Positions 16,144 through 23,602 of a DNA stretch of 37,670 nucleotides are shown here, one piece after another. Each line of letters opens with the position of its first letter. The first letter of the stretch is position 1. The position numbers were made by a program, and so were the translations under genes. The stretch lies in assembly GCA_016187725.1 (NCBI GenBank), contig JACPJE010000194.1, positions 1-37,670 on the forward strand, given 5' to 3'. The notes beneath the pieces are model-generated. The model was given only the letters and a program-made list of their open reading frames with translations. It was not told where the DNA came from and did not search any database. The DNA comes from Candidatus Latescibacterota bacterium (GTDB lineage Bacteria > Latescibacterota > UBA2968 > UBA8231).

Positions 16144-16911
16144 TTGCCGGTAAATCGCAACTATCTGGCGATCGGCCTGGCCCTGGTCATCGCCATCAGC
16201 CTGATGGGCCTGACGCCACCGCAGAAATCCGAAGTCGCAGGCCACCTGCAAATGGCCCTGGGGGCGACAGGTCAGTGGATTTTTTCCCCCGTCATCCGCT
16301 ATGCCTCCACCGCCGCGAAAAATCGCTTGGTCATGGCGCAGAACGCAGAACTGTCGCTGGAGAACATGCGGTTTCGAGAAGCTGCTTGGGAAAACCGGCG
16401 CCTGCGAGCTGCCTTGGGTTTCAAGCAGGAGATGGTTTCCAGCCGGATCATCCCTGCCGAGGTCATCAGCCGCGACCCCGACCAGCTCTACGACGCTCTG
16501 GTCATCAATGTCGGGAGAGAAAACGGGGTGAGGGAGGATATGCCCGTGGTCGTGCCCGAAGGGCTGGTCGGCAACGTGCTCCAGACAGAAGACCGCAGTT
16601 CGGTCGTCCAATTGATTATGAGCGCGCGCATCAGCGCCATCGTCCAGGAGAAAAGGGTGCAGGGGGTGGTTACCTGGGGGCGGGGCAGTCTGTTCCGGCT
16701 CAATTACGTCGATGTGACCAGCGACATTGAAAAGGGAGACCGGGTGATCTCCTCAGGTTTAGGGGGAAAGTTCCCCAAAGGCCTGGTCATCGGAGATGTC
16801 ATCGAGGTGCGCGAACAGAAGCGGGATCCGCTGTTCAAAGAGGTATTTCTCGAATCCAATGTCAACTTTGGCAAGTTGGAAGAAGTATTCGTAATTTCCG
16901 CTATGAATTGA
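16144..16911 (+). CDS. mreC: Rod shape-determining protein MreC
   Basis: A 255-aa bitopic protein: one N-terminal membrane helix (NYLAIGLALVIAISLMGL), a coiled coil (NAELSLENMRFREAAWENRRLRAAL), then the double beta-barrel with the usual VINVGRENGVREDMPVVVPEGLVGNVLQTE and SGLGGKFPKGLVIGDVIEV. It links MreB filaments to periplasmic wall synthases. The start is TTG 16144 with GAGGAA nine bases upstream, in operon with mreB. No mreD follows: an independent promoter and HU come next, so mreD must be elsewhere or missing from this cluster. Confidence 0.95.
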   Translation: MPVNRNYLAIGLALVIAISLMGLTPPQKSEVAGHLQMALGATGQWIFSPVIRYASTAAKNRLVMAQNAELSLENMRFREAAWENRRLRAALGFKQEMVSSRIIPAEVISRDPDQLYDALVINVGRENGVREDMPVVVPEGLVGNVLQTEDRSSVVQLIMSARISAIVQEKRVQGVVTWGRGSLFRLNYVDVTSDIEKGDRVISSGLGGKFPKGLVIGDVIEVREQKRDPLFKEVFLESNVNFGKLEEVFVISAMN

Positions 16912-16921
16912 GGATACGCTC

Positions 16922-16950
16922 TTGACAAGGGTGGTGGCATTACTTATTAT
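16922..16950 (+). promoter_or_regulatory. Strong sigma70-type promoter for HU
   Basis: TTGACA (16922-16927) and TATTAT (16945-16950) are separated by exactly 17 bp, giving a predicted start near 16957. A hairpin, CCTGCTC (16963-16969) with GAGCAGG (16977-16983), would lie near the very 5' end of the transcript. It has no U-tract, so it may stabilise or regulate the mRNA rather than terminate it. Confidence 0.75.
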
Positions 16951-17014
16951 CGAAAACTATCGCCTGCTCGATTGAAGAGCAGGTTCTAGACCTGGCAATG
17001 GGGAGGACGGCACC

Positions 17015-17347
17015 TTGACCAAGGCTGATATCGTCAAGCAGATCGCTCAGGGCATAGGACTCACCAAGACGGATACAGCAGTTGTGGTAGATGGCTTTAT
17101 CGAGGCGGTTATCGAGGCCTTGAAGCGCGGCGAACACATCGAGATCAGGGGGTTCGGCACTTTCAAAACAGTGACCCGCGCTCCCAGGACAGGTCGCAAT
17201 CCCAGAACTGGTTCCGAGGTGAAGATCTCCAGTCGCCGAGCACCAGTATTCAAGCCTTCCAAAGAACTCAGAGTACGAGTAGAAGACGACAACAAACCAA
17301 TAGGAGCTAAAAAAGATGCCGTGTGGCAGGAAGAGAAAGCGGCATAA
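17015..17347 (+). CDS. hup: HU/IHF-family DNA-binding protein
   Basis: A 110-aa histone-like protein. It starts MTKADIVKQIAQGIGLTK, has GEHIEIRGFGTFKTVTR in the body and the DNA-bending arm RNPRTGSEVKISSRRAPVFKPSKEL including the intercalating proline. It should bind and bend the minor groove non-specifically as a dimer. It is about 15 to 20 residues longer at the C-terminus than E. coli HU, and that acidic tail (RVEDDNKPIGAKK...) overlaps in another frame the start of the next small gene. The TTG start 17015 has GGGAGG eight bases upstream. It is driven by the promoter at 16922. Confidence 0.93.
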   Translation: MTKADIVKQIAQGIGLTKTDTAVVVDGFIEAVIEALKRGEHIEIRGFGTFKTVTRAPRTGRNPRTGSEVKISSRRAPVFKPSKELRVRVEDDNKPIGAKKDAVWQEEKAA

Positions 17348-17411
17348 GATCAATACTCACAAGCGCAAGAAGCGCTTGAGGAAGAATCGCCACAAGAAGA
17401 AGGCGATCTGA
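17316..17411 (+). CDS. COX24/AURKAIP1-like basic micro-protein
   Basis: A 31-codon gene, ATG 17316 to TGA 17411, with TAGGAG nine bases before the ATG. It encodes a protein that is more than half Lys/Arg, beginning MPCGRKRKRHKINTHKRKKR and ending NRHKKKAI. This matches the short bacterial proteins annotated as AURKAIP1/COX24-domain proteins, common in Bacteroidota and relatives, whose domain is also in mitochondrial small-subunit ribosomal protein mS38. A ribosome-associated role is likely by that homology. Its first 32 bases overlap the 3' end of the HU gene in a different frame, and the HU stop lies within it. Confidence 0.85.
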   Translation: MPCGRKRKRHKINTHKRKKRLRKNRHKKKAI

Positions 17412-17451
17412 TCGATTCCCTCTGGCCACTCTTGGTGGCATTCAGGGGAAT

Positions 17452-17528
17452 GAGCTATTAGCTCAGCTGGATAGAGCGCTAGCCTCCGGAGCTAGAGGTC
17501 GCAGGTTCGAATCCTGCATAGCTCACCA
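17452..17528 (+). tRNA. tRNA-Arg(CCG)
   Basis: A 77-nt cloverleaf: acceptor GAGCTAT pairs with ATAGCTC, followed by discriminator A and an encoded CCA. The anticodon stem-loop CTAGC-CTCCGGA-GCTAG presents CCG. The T-arm is GCAGGTTCGAATCCTGC. It begins 40 bp after the COX24-like gene; a weak 5-bp hairpin (17425-17439) lies between them. Confidence 0.95.
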
Positions 17529-17541
17529 TACTGCCTTAGGT

Positions 17542-17618
17542 CGGGGTGTGGCGCAGCCCGGAAGCGCACTTGCTTGGGGTGCAAGTGGTCGTCAGTTCAA
17601 ATCTGACCACCCCGACCA
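17542..17618 (+). tRNA. tRNA-Pro(GGG)
   Basis: A 77-nt tRNA with acceptor CGGGGTG/CACCCCG, discriminator A, encoded CCA, and anticodon loop TTGGGGT giving anticodon GGG. The T-loop is TTCAAAT. The D-loop holds GCGCAGCCCGGAAGCGC. Confidence 0.95.
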
Positions 17619-17681
17619 TTTTACTTCTCCACGGGCCATGGGGCGATGAATTCGTGGCCCTTTTCTTCCTGCGGTAGATTT

Positions 17682-17759
17682 CGGGGTGTAGCGCAGCCCG
17701 GTTAGCGCACCTGCTTCGGGAGCAGGGGGTCGACAGTTCGAATCTGTCCACCCCGACCA
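17682..17759 (+). tRNA. tRNA-Pro(CGG)
   Basis: A 78-nt tRNA with the same acceptor arm (CGGGGTG/CACCCCG, A, CCA) as the preceding tRNA-Pro. The anticodon loop TTCGGGA gives CGG. Its similarity to the GGG tRNA suggests duplication followed by anticodon divergence. A terminator follows immediately. Confidence 0.95.
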
Positions 17760-17764
17760 GGTTG

Positions 17765-17800
17765 AACCTCTGTAAGATAATATCTTATGGAGGTTTTTTT
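17765..17800 (+). terminator. Rho-independent terminator after the tRNA cluster
   Basis: AACCTC and GAGGTT enclose an inner stem GTAAGAT/ATCTTAT, followed by seven T residues. It should end transcription of the HU, COX24-like and tRNA unit or of the tRNA genes alone. Confidence 0.9.
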
Positions 17801-17873
17801 GTTGCGGTGCGAAGGGTCGGTCAGAGGAGAAGGAGGCGCATAACAAGGGGGCGATCCAGGCAGTAATAGGGCA

Positions 17874-18230
17874 TCATTGGTTGGCTTTCACGATGTCTTC
17901 AGAATACTTTCTGAGTTCAGTGGCCTTTTTCTTGGTGTCGTCGGCCTTTTTCTTCATATCCTCGGATTTGGCCTTCAGATCATCGGCCTGTTTCTGTTTC
18001 AGATCCGCCTGTTTTTTGAGTTCGGTGGCCTCTTTTTGCACTGCGTCAGCTTCCTTCTTCAGCTCTTCGGCGGTTTTCTTCAACTCCTCAGCCATCTTCT
18101 CCATGCCCTCGCCCTGTTGCTTGAGATCACCAGCCACTTTGCCGTTCTTCTCGCCGGTCCAGGGCAGGTAATTGCAGGACAGGAGGGGCAGGCCGAAAAG
18201 GAGGGTGAAAACGCACAGGGATCGTCTCAT
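17874..18230 (-). CDS. Coiled-coil (Lpp-like) lipoprotein
   Basis: A 118-aa protein with signal peptide and lipobox LLSC (Cys near residue 19). Almost all the mature chain is a repetitive Lys/Glu/Ala coiled coil (AEELKKTAEELKKEADAV, ATELKKQADLKQKQADDLKAK and similar), with a near-heptad repeat of A/L positions like Braun's lipoprotein. The C-terminus ends EDIVKANQ and lacks the terminal Lys used for peptidoglycan attachment in Lpp. The likely role is an envelope spacer or structural lipoprotein. It diverges from ychF across a 120-bp gap holding the tandem repeat at 18254-18283. Confidence 0.75.
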   Translation of the reverse strand: MRRSLCVFTLLFGLPLLSCNYLPWTGEKNGKVAGDLKQQGEGMEKMAEELKKTAEELKKEADAVQKEATELKKQADLKQKQADDLKAKSEDMKKKADDTKKKATELRKYSEDIVKANQ

Positions 18231-18253
18231 GGGGGTGAACCTTTTCTGCGGAG

Positions 18254-18283
18254 TTAGTACTTTAAAGATTAGTACTTTAAAGA
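18254..18283. repeat. Tandem 15-bp direct repeat in a divergent promoter region
   Basis: TTAGTACTTTAAAGA occurs twice head to tail with no mismatch. Each unit contains the palindromes AGTACT and TTTAAA. It lies 24 bp upstream of the lipoprotein start (minus) and 68 bp upstream of ychF (plus), in an AT-rich patch, so it could be paired operator sites. Confidence 0.6.
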
Positions 18284-18350
18284 TAGGGATTTTATGCGGT
18301 ACTGTCGCGGTGGAATCTGCACAGCAGTATAACTGGATGGCAGGAGAGCC

Positions 18351-19436
18351 ATGGCGCTATTCATCGGTATAGTCGGTCTTCCCAATGTGGGCAAGTCCAC
18401 CTTGTTCAATGCGCTGGCCGGTGGGCATGCGGCGGCCTCCAATTACCCGTTTTGCACCGTGGACCCCAACGTGGGGATGGTGGCTGTGCCAGACCAGCGC
18501 CTGGAGAAACTCAAAGCAGCTCTCGAGCCCCAGAGCTGCACCCCGACGGCCATCGAATTCGTCGATATCGCCGGTCTGGTGCGCGGTGCCAGCCAGGGCG
18601 AAGGGCTGGGCAACCGGTTCCTGAGTCAGGTGCGCCAGGCTGATGCCCTGGTGCATGTGCTGCGCTGCTTCGCAGACCCCCAGATCTCCCATGTCGAGGG
18701 CGGGATCGACCCGCTCAGGGACCGGGAGGTGGTGGAGGCCGAGTTGATGCTGGCCGATCTGGAAACCATCGAAAAGGCCCTCTCCCGCCTGGACAAGGTG
18801 GTGCGCACTGATCCGCACTCACCGCAGCGCCTCGAGTTCGAGGTGCTGCAAAAAGTCGAACAGGCCCTGCAGCGGGGGCGCGCCCGGTGGAGTTCAGAGT
18901 TGGCCCCTGAGGAGCTCGGGGCCATCGGGACCCACAACTTGTTGACCGGGAAACCGGTGCTCTATATCGGCAATGTGGGGGAAAAGGCCGAAGGGCAGGA
19001 ACAGGTGGAACAGTTAGCCAGGGCCGTGGGCCGGGAACAGCTGCTGATCATATCAGCCAGGCTCGAGGCCGAGCTGGCGCAGCTAGAGCCTGCCGAAAGG
19101 AAAGAGTTCCAGGCGGAACTGGGAGTGGAGGAGACCGGGATGGAACGCCTGATTTTGGCGGGGTACCGCCTGCTCGACCTGATCACCTTCTACACCATTG
19201 CCAACGACAAGCTGCAGGCCTGGCAACTGCCCAGAGGAGCCACCGCCCTCAGCGCTGCCGGGCGTATTCACACCGACATGGAGCGGGGCTTCATCCGCGC
19301 CGAGGTCGCCTCTGCCCCTGAGGTCATCGGCGCCGGGAGCCTGGTCAGGTTGAGGGATGAGGGCCGATTGCGCACCGAAGGCCGCGACTATCTGGTCCAG
19401 GACGGCGACGTGGTCCACTTCCTGTTCCGCGCCTGA
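18351..19436 (+). CDS. ychF: Ribosome-associated ATPase YchF (Obg/OLA1 family)
   Basis: A 361-aa P-loop protein. G1 is GLPNVGKST, the switch region gives NYPFCTVDPNVG, G3 is DIAGLVRGASQGEGLGN, and the specificity motif reads IGNVGE in place of the NKxD of true GTPases, consistent with the ATP preference of YchF/OLA1. The C-terminal TGS domain carries GATALSAAGRIHTDMERGFIRAEV and ends DYLVQDGDVVHFLF. It binds ribosomes and affects translation and stress responses. The ATG 18351 has AGGAG five to ten bases upstream. Confidence 0.96.
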   Translation: MALFIGIVGLPNVGKSTLFNALAGGHAAASNYPFCTVDPNVGMVAVPDQRLEKLKAALEPQSCTPTAIEFVDIAGLVRGASQGEGLGNRFLSQVRQADALVHVLRCFADPQISHVEGGIDPLRDREVVEAELMLADLETIEKALSRLDKVVRTDPHSPQRLEFEVLQKVEQALQRGRARWSSELAPEELGAIGTHNLLTGKPVLYIGNVGEKAEGQEQVEQLARAVGREQLLIISARLEAELAQLEPAERKEFQAELGVEETGMERLILAGYRLLDLITFYTIANDKLQAWQLPRGATALSAAGRIHTDMERGFIRAEVASAPEVIGAGSLVRLRDEGRLRTEGRDYLVQDGDVVHFLFRA

Positions 19437-19467
19437 TCCAGGAGCCACCCCTGCTGGGCGTCGGCGC

Positions 19468-20637
19468 TCAGAAGAATGCGTGCAGGGCCAGGGTGAAGCT
19501 GTCGGTATTGCCCCGGAGGTCCTGGGGGACGCTCTGCTGGAGGTGGTAGTGGGCACTGGCGGAGAGGAAAGGGGTGAGCAGGGCATCAGCCCCCAAGCTG
19601 AGCCTGCTTCTTTCATCCTCCTCGACCTTCTCGGCCTTGGTGGCTCCCGGAGCCCGGTACCGGTAGTAGGGATCCAGGAAGTCATAGCGCAGCTGCAGGT
19701 CAATACCCTGGCGCAGCCAGTAATCCACGCTGCCGTAGAGAATGAGTTGCTGCTGCTCGGCGCTCCCCTGGTCGCGCAGCCAATCAGCCTCCACCATCAA
19801 GGTGGCAGGCCCGAGGTGGGCGCTGGCAAAGGGACCGGCGGCAATCCGCTTGATACCCTGGGCCTCATTGAGGGAGAACGAACCGCCAAAGACCAGATTG
19901 CCCAGGTATACCGACCCCACTGAGGAGAGTTCCTTGCCCTGGTTGTCGTCGCCGGCCCCCTGGGTGCCATTGCTGATGGCCATGCTGAAAGAGGTGTTGC
20001 CGGGTTCCAGCCCCAGTTCCACCCCCAGATCCTGGTTGTCGAAGTTGAAGCCGGTCACCTGGCGGATAAGGGCCTCGTCGTCCCAGACCCGGATGCCATA
20101 GGGCAGGAGCAGGCGGCCGAACTTGAGGTAGCCGTCGAGGGGGAGTTGCTGCCAGAGGACAAAGGCCTCGCGGCTCTGGGCGCCGGCCGGGGTGATGATT
20201 TCATCCAGGTACAGCGACAGGACTTCAGGGGCCAAAGAGGCTTCCAGGTAGAGCTGACCGCTGCGCACCCCAAAGCTGTTTTGAGCATCCTGAGCATAGG
20301 TGGTCCGCGCCTCGCCGGCCGGGTGCCCCTCCTCCTCGACGGAGAAGAAGGTTTCGTGCACGGCCATGAAGTCAGCGCCCAGGGAAATGCTCGAGCCGAC
20401 CTGCGCGGAGAAGGATTCGGCTTTTGCAGACGCTTTTGACCACAGCGGCTGCAGCTCGGTCTGGGTGTAGAGCAGGCCAAAGGCGTTGCGCTTGCCGCCC
20501 CCAGTGTGGTTCACGTGGCACGTGCCGCACTTGTAGCCATCTTTGAAGGCAAAGCGGGGTTCGGCCTGCAACAGGGAGGGAAGGAGCACAAGAGCAAAGA
20601 TCCACAGACCCAACATAGCCAGTCGTTGCTCGCGCAT
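19468..20637 (-). CDS. Putative outer-membrane beta-barrel with N-terminal CxxCH haem motif
   Basis: A 389-aa protein with a signal peptide ending near LLQA and, soon after, YKCGTCHVNHTGGGKRNAFG: Cys37, Cys40 and His41 form one c-type haem-binding motif. The rest alternates polar and hydrophobic residues in strands (LSSVGSVYLGNLVFGGSFSLNEA, SVDYWLRQGIDLQLRYDFLDPYYRY) and ends TLALHAFF, the terminal aromatic typical of BAM-assembled barrels. This suggests a 12- to 16-strand porin whose periplasmic end carries a haem, possibly for electron transfer across the outer membrane. ATG 20637 is set by AGGAGG six bases upstream. It converges with ychF. No other cytochrome gene is nearby. Confidence 0.7.
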   Translation of the reverse strand: MREQRLAMLGLWIFALVLLPSLLQAEPRFAFKDGYKCGTCHVNHTGGGKRNAFGLLYTQTELQPLWSKASAKAESFSAQVGSSISLGADFMAVHETFFSVEEEGHPAGEARTTYAQDAQNSFGVRSGQLYLEASLAPEVLSLYLDEIITPAGAQSREAFVLWQQLPLDGYLKFGRLLLPYGIRVWDDEALIRQVTGFNFDNQDLGVELGLEPGNTSFSMAISNGTQGAGDDNQGKELSSVGSVYLGNLVFGGSFSLNEAQGIKRIAAGPFASAHLGPATLMVEADWLRDQGSAEQQQLILYGSVDYWLRQGIDLQLRYDFLDPYYRYRAPGATKAEKVEEDERSRLSLGADALLTPFLSASAHYHLQQSVPQDLRGNTDSFTLALHAFF

Positions 20638-20846
20638 GGAACCCTCCTCAAGGGGTGTATGCCTAGATTGGGCAGGTGCTTCCAAGCTGTTCCAAATTCG
20701 GCAGAAGGTAAGATCCCTCTCTGGAGATTGTCAAGGTGAGGGCCGCACCTGGCTGAGACTGCTTGACTTGGGTCTGAACTCCACCTTATTTTCACAATTC
20801 TCGTGCCCTTCTCGCATCCCGCTCTTCCTGATTCCCTCTCCCACTG

Positions 20847-21794
20847 GTGAAAATCCTGCGCCATAACCCTTGGATACTCCTGCTGCTCAAAGCAGGGGTG
20901 GCCGGTCTCTTGCTGGGGGGGTTGAGCTGGTACCTGGACCCAGTGCGGATCTGGCATAAACTCCAGCAGCTGGACAGGAGCGATTTGTGGAGCGCCGCGG
21001 CTCTTTGCAGTCTGGGGATCCTGGTGCAGTGGATCAAATGGCAGCGCTTGCTGGCCTTTTTCAGGCCACAGACCACCTGGGCTGAAGGGCTGAATTCGCT
21101 GCTGATCGGCTTTGCTCTCGGGCTCGTATCTCCCGGTCGGCTGGGGGAACTGGGGCGGGGAATCCTGCTGGGCGGCAAGCAGTCCACCTGGGTCGGATTG
21201 AGCGCGGTGGACCGGCTCTGTTCCGCCGCCATCTGCGTGACCCTGGGATGGGTGGGCTCGGTCTTTCTCTATCCATCAGCAGCGCAGGCAGCTCTGGCCT
21301 TGGGGATCCTCTTTGCGGGATTGGCCGGCCTGGCAAGGGCTCGGTTGAGTCGGGGCCTCAGGCAGTGGGAGTGGCTGGGGCGGATTGCAGCAGTGATCGG
21401 GCAGACACCAGGACGGGTGTGGCTCCAGGTCTGCCTGTGGTCGGTGCTCTTCAACCTGATCTTCTTTGTCCAGTTCTATATCCTGCTCGCCAGTTGGGGG
21501 TCTTTGCCCACCGGGGCGCTCTGGGGGATCCCCTTGTTCTTTGGGCTCAAGGTGCTGCTGCCTTTCAGCATCATGGACCTAGGGGTGCGGGAAGGAGTGG
21601 CCGTGCTGGTATTCACTCCTCTGCAACTCGATCCGACGGTGGCATTTAACGCTGCATTTCTCCAATTTATTCTCAATGTGCTCATCCCCGGGCTGGCCGG
21701 TTGGCTCCTGCTCGGTGGGCAGCTGTACCGGCGTTTGGGCAGGGGGATATTCCGCAAAGGTCCATCCGCCCTTTCTCTCGATATGAGGCCGTAG
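20847..21794 (+). CDS. LPG synthase TM-domain (UPF0104-like) membrane protein
   Basis: A 315-aa protein with about eight membrane helices and the family landmarks GFALGLVSPGRLGELGRG after the third helix, VDRLCSAAICVTLGWVG, and IMDLGVREGVAVLVF near the end. This is the flippase-like transmembrane module of lysylphosphatidylglycerol synthase (MprF), here alone without the aminoacyl-transferase domain. Stand-alone members are thought to flip lipids or act in glycolipid and polysaccharide assembly. Start GTG 20847. The 209-bp gap to the divergent barrel gene holds several weak TTGAC-like boxes but no convincing complete promoter. The aldolase gene begins 2 bp after the stop. Confidence 0.8.
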   Translation: MKILRHNPWILLLLKAGVAGLLLGGLSWYLDPVRIWHKLQQLDRSDLWSAAALCSLGILVQWIKWQRLLAFFRPQTTWAEGLNSLLIGFALGLVSPGRLGELGRGILLGGKQSTWVGLSAVDRLCSAAICVTLGWVGSVFLYPSAAQAALALGILFAGLAGLARARLSRGLRQWEWLGRIAAVIGQTPGRVWLQVCLWSVLFNLIFFVQFYILLASWGSLPTGALWGIPLFFGLKVLLPFSIMDLGVREGVAVLVFTPLQLDPTVAFNAAFLQFILNVLIPGLAGWLLLGGQLYRRLGRGIFRKGPSALSLDMRP

Positions 21795-21796
21795 AT

Positions 21797-22549
21797 ATGA
21801 ATGCCATACACATGGTCCGGCGCGAAATCTGCGAGGTGGGTCGGCGGATCTACCAGCGGGGGTTCGTAGCTGCCAATGACGGCAATATCAGTGTCCGCAT
21901 CAGCGAAGACCGCGTCCTGTGCACCCCCACCGGGGTCAGCAAAGGATTCATCTCCGAGGACATGCTCTGCATCTGCGACCTCGAAGGCCGCCAGGTGGCA
22001 GGCCACCTGAAGATTTCCTCAGAGATCCGCATGCATCTGGAGATCTACAAACTGCGCTCCGATATCCACTCCGTGGTCCACGCTCACCCCCCGACGGCCA
22101 CCGGCTTTGCAGTGGCGGGCATCGATCTGACCCAGTGCGTCCTTCCCGAGGTCATCGTCTCCCTCGGAGGGATCCCCCTGGCGGCGTACGGCACGCCGGG
22201 AGGGCCGGAGATCTTCGAGCCTATGCGGCCTCTGCTCAAGGAGTACGATGCTGTGCTGATGGCCAATCACGGGGTGGTGACCCTGGGCAGGGATGCGATG
22301 GACGCCCACTTCAAGCTGGAGACCGTGGAGCACTTTGCCCGTATCGCCCTGGTCGCCCACCAGTTGGGAACGGTCAAGACCCTCGATCCCACCCAGGTAA
22401 GCGAACTGATCGAGTTGCGCCAGCGCTTCGGCATCACTGGAAGGCCTTCCTGCAAGGTGGGGGAGGACTCAGTTGAGACAATGGGGACAACTAGCGAAGA
22501 AGCCCTGATCCGGCAGATAGCCCAGCAGGTCATTGACCAATTGAAGTAG
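21797..22549 (+). CDS. Class II aldolase/adducin-family protein with C-terminal targeting-like helix
   Basis: A 250-aa protein like L-fuculose-1-phosphate or rhamnulose-1-phosphate aldolase. It has AANDGNISVRISEDRVLCTPTGVSKG (phosphate and substrate loop), SVVHAHPPTATGFA (two zinc histidines), and VLMANHGVVTLG (third zinc His). These enzymes split sugar phosphates to DHAP and lactaldehyde; the exact sugar is not evident. After the catalytic domain comes a linker (KVGEDSVETMGTT) and a short amphipathic helix EEALIRQIAQQVIDQLK. That layout resembles the encapsulation peptides of bacterial-microcompartment enzymes. The real start is ATG 21797, right after the preceding stop. No shell protein gene is in the window. 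Confidence 0.85.
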   Translation: MNAIHMVRREICEVGRRIYQRGFVAANDGNISVRISEDRVLCTPTGVSKGFISEDMLCICDLEGRQVAGHLKISSEIRMHLEIYKLRSDIHSVVHAHPPTATGFAVAGIDLTQCVLPEVIVSLGGIPLAAYGTPGGPEIFEPMRPLLKEYDAVLMANHGVVTLGRDAMDAHFKLETVEHFARIALVAHQLGTVKTLDPTQVSELIELRQRFGITGRPSCKVGEDSVETMGTTSEEALIRQIAQQVIDQLK

Positions 22550-22562
22550 CAGTGCTAATATT

Positions 22563-23567
22563 ATGCGACAGTTATATTTATATCTGTTCATTTTTTTGAC
22601 TATTACCCGGGTCTGCGCTGAGGAGGCCAATATGGTCCAGCTCGCCCAGCAGGCTGAGGAACTGGCAGCCAAAGGGCAGGTGGGAGCGGCCATCGCCGAA
22701 TACGAGAAAGCGCTGGCCGCTGGGGCTGGAAGCGCCCGGGTGCTCAACCGTCTGGCCGGGCTCTACCTGCAGGCGGAGGATCTGGAGAAAGGGGCTGCCA
22801 CCTTGCGGCGCTCCCTCCGGGAAAATCCGGCCCAGCCCCAGGTCTGTTTTGAACTCGCCAAGATCTTCCAGGCAAAAGACCAACCGGACTCGGCCGTGCT
22901 CTATGCCGAACAGGCTCGCCGATTGGACCCCAAATCCTCCGCCGTTTCCACCCTTATCGGCGCGGTGCATCTGCAGGCCGGCCGCTTTTCAGAGGCGAGA
23001 ATAGCCTTTGACCAAGCCTTGAAGCTGGACGCCCGCAATCCCGAAGCGCACCGCTTCCTCGGGCTGTACTACACGGAGCTGGACTCTCTGCAGCAGGCCA
23101 TTGACCACTTTCAGCAGGTAGCCCTGATCCAGCCAGAGGACCTGGAAGCCCACAACAACATCGCTTTTCTCCTAGCCCGTCAGCACCGCTATACCGAGGC
23201 GCTCTCGTCCTATGAAAAGGCAGAGCAACTGGCCAGGGGTTCCGGGATCTTGCAGGCCATCCAGCGCAACAAAGAGGCGGTCAAGGCCCTGATGGCCGGC
23301 AAGATGAGGGCCCGCTTCATCCTGGTTGAGACCCAGGTACAGGCCGCTGAGGTGTTGCAGAAACTCAAGCAGGGCGAGGATTTTGCAACCTTGGCAGCGC
23401 GCTTTTCCAAGGCGGCCAATGCCCAGGACGGAGGGGATACGGGTTTCTTTGGCACCGGGGAGTTGATGGAGGCCTTCGAGAAAGCCGTGTTGCAGCTAGA
23501 GATAGGGCAGACCAGCGAGCCTGTGCCCCTGCCTTTGGGGGTGGCGATTATCCAACGGCTGAATTGA
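22563..23567 (+). CDS. TPR-parvulin fusion: periplasmic peptidyl-prolyl isomerase
   Basis: A 334-aa exported protein. An N-terminal signal peptide (YLYLFIFLTITRVCA) precedes about five TPR units (for example AIAEYEKALAAGAGSARVLN, SEARIAFDQALKLDARNPEAHR). From about residue 248 it is a parvulin-type PPIase: RARFILVETQVQAAEVLQKL, EDFATLAARFSKAANAQDGGDTGFFGTGELM, AFEKAVLQLEIGQTSEPV and GVAIIQRLN. Conserved parvulin landmarks (GGD.G.F, F..AV, G..S.PV) are present, while the usual histidines are partly missing. It may be a chaperone for envelope proteins. It follows the aldolase by 13 bp. A 12-bp hairpin follows. Confidence 0.85.
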   Translation: MRQLYLYLFIFLTITRVCAEEANMVQLAQQAEELAAKGQVGAAIAEYEKALAAGAGSARVLNRLAGLYLQAEDLEKGAATLRRSLRENPAQPQVCFELAKIFQAKDQPDSAVLYAEQARRLDPKSSAVSTLIGAVHLQAGRFSEARIAFDQALKLDARNPEAHRFLGLYYTELDSLQQAIDHFQQVALIQPEDLEAHNNIAFLLARQHRYTEALSSYEKAEQLARGSGILQAIQRNKEAVKALMAGKMRARFILVETQVQAAEVLQKLKQGEDFATLAARFSKAANAQDGGDTGFFGTGELMEAFEKAVLQLEIGQTSEPVPLPLGVAIIQRLN

Positions 23568-23569
23568 AA

Positions 23570-23602
23570 AGGGCCAGAGACCGAGAAACTGTCTCTGGCC
23601 CT
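23570..23602. terminator. Perfect 12-bp hairpin after the TPR-parvulin gene
   Basis: AGGGCCAGAGAC and GTCTCTGGCCCT flank a 9-nt loop just after the stop at 23567. There is no T-tract, so it is either a factor-assisted terminator or an mRNA-stabilising 3' hairpin. Confidence 0.55.

Noticed and set aside
17452..17759. tRNA cluster as an integration site for a genomic island
   Set aside because: No integrase, no direct repeat of a tRNA 3' end and ordinary genes follow.
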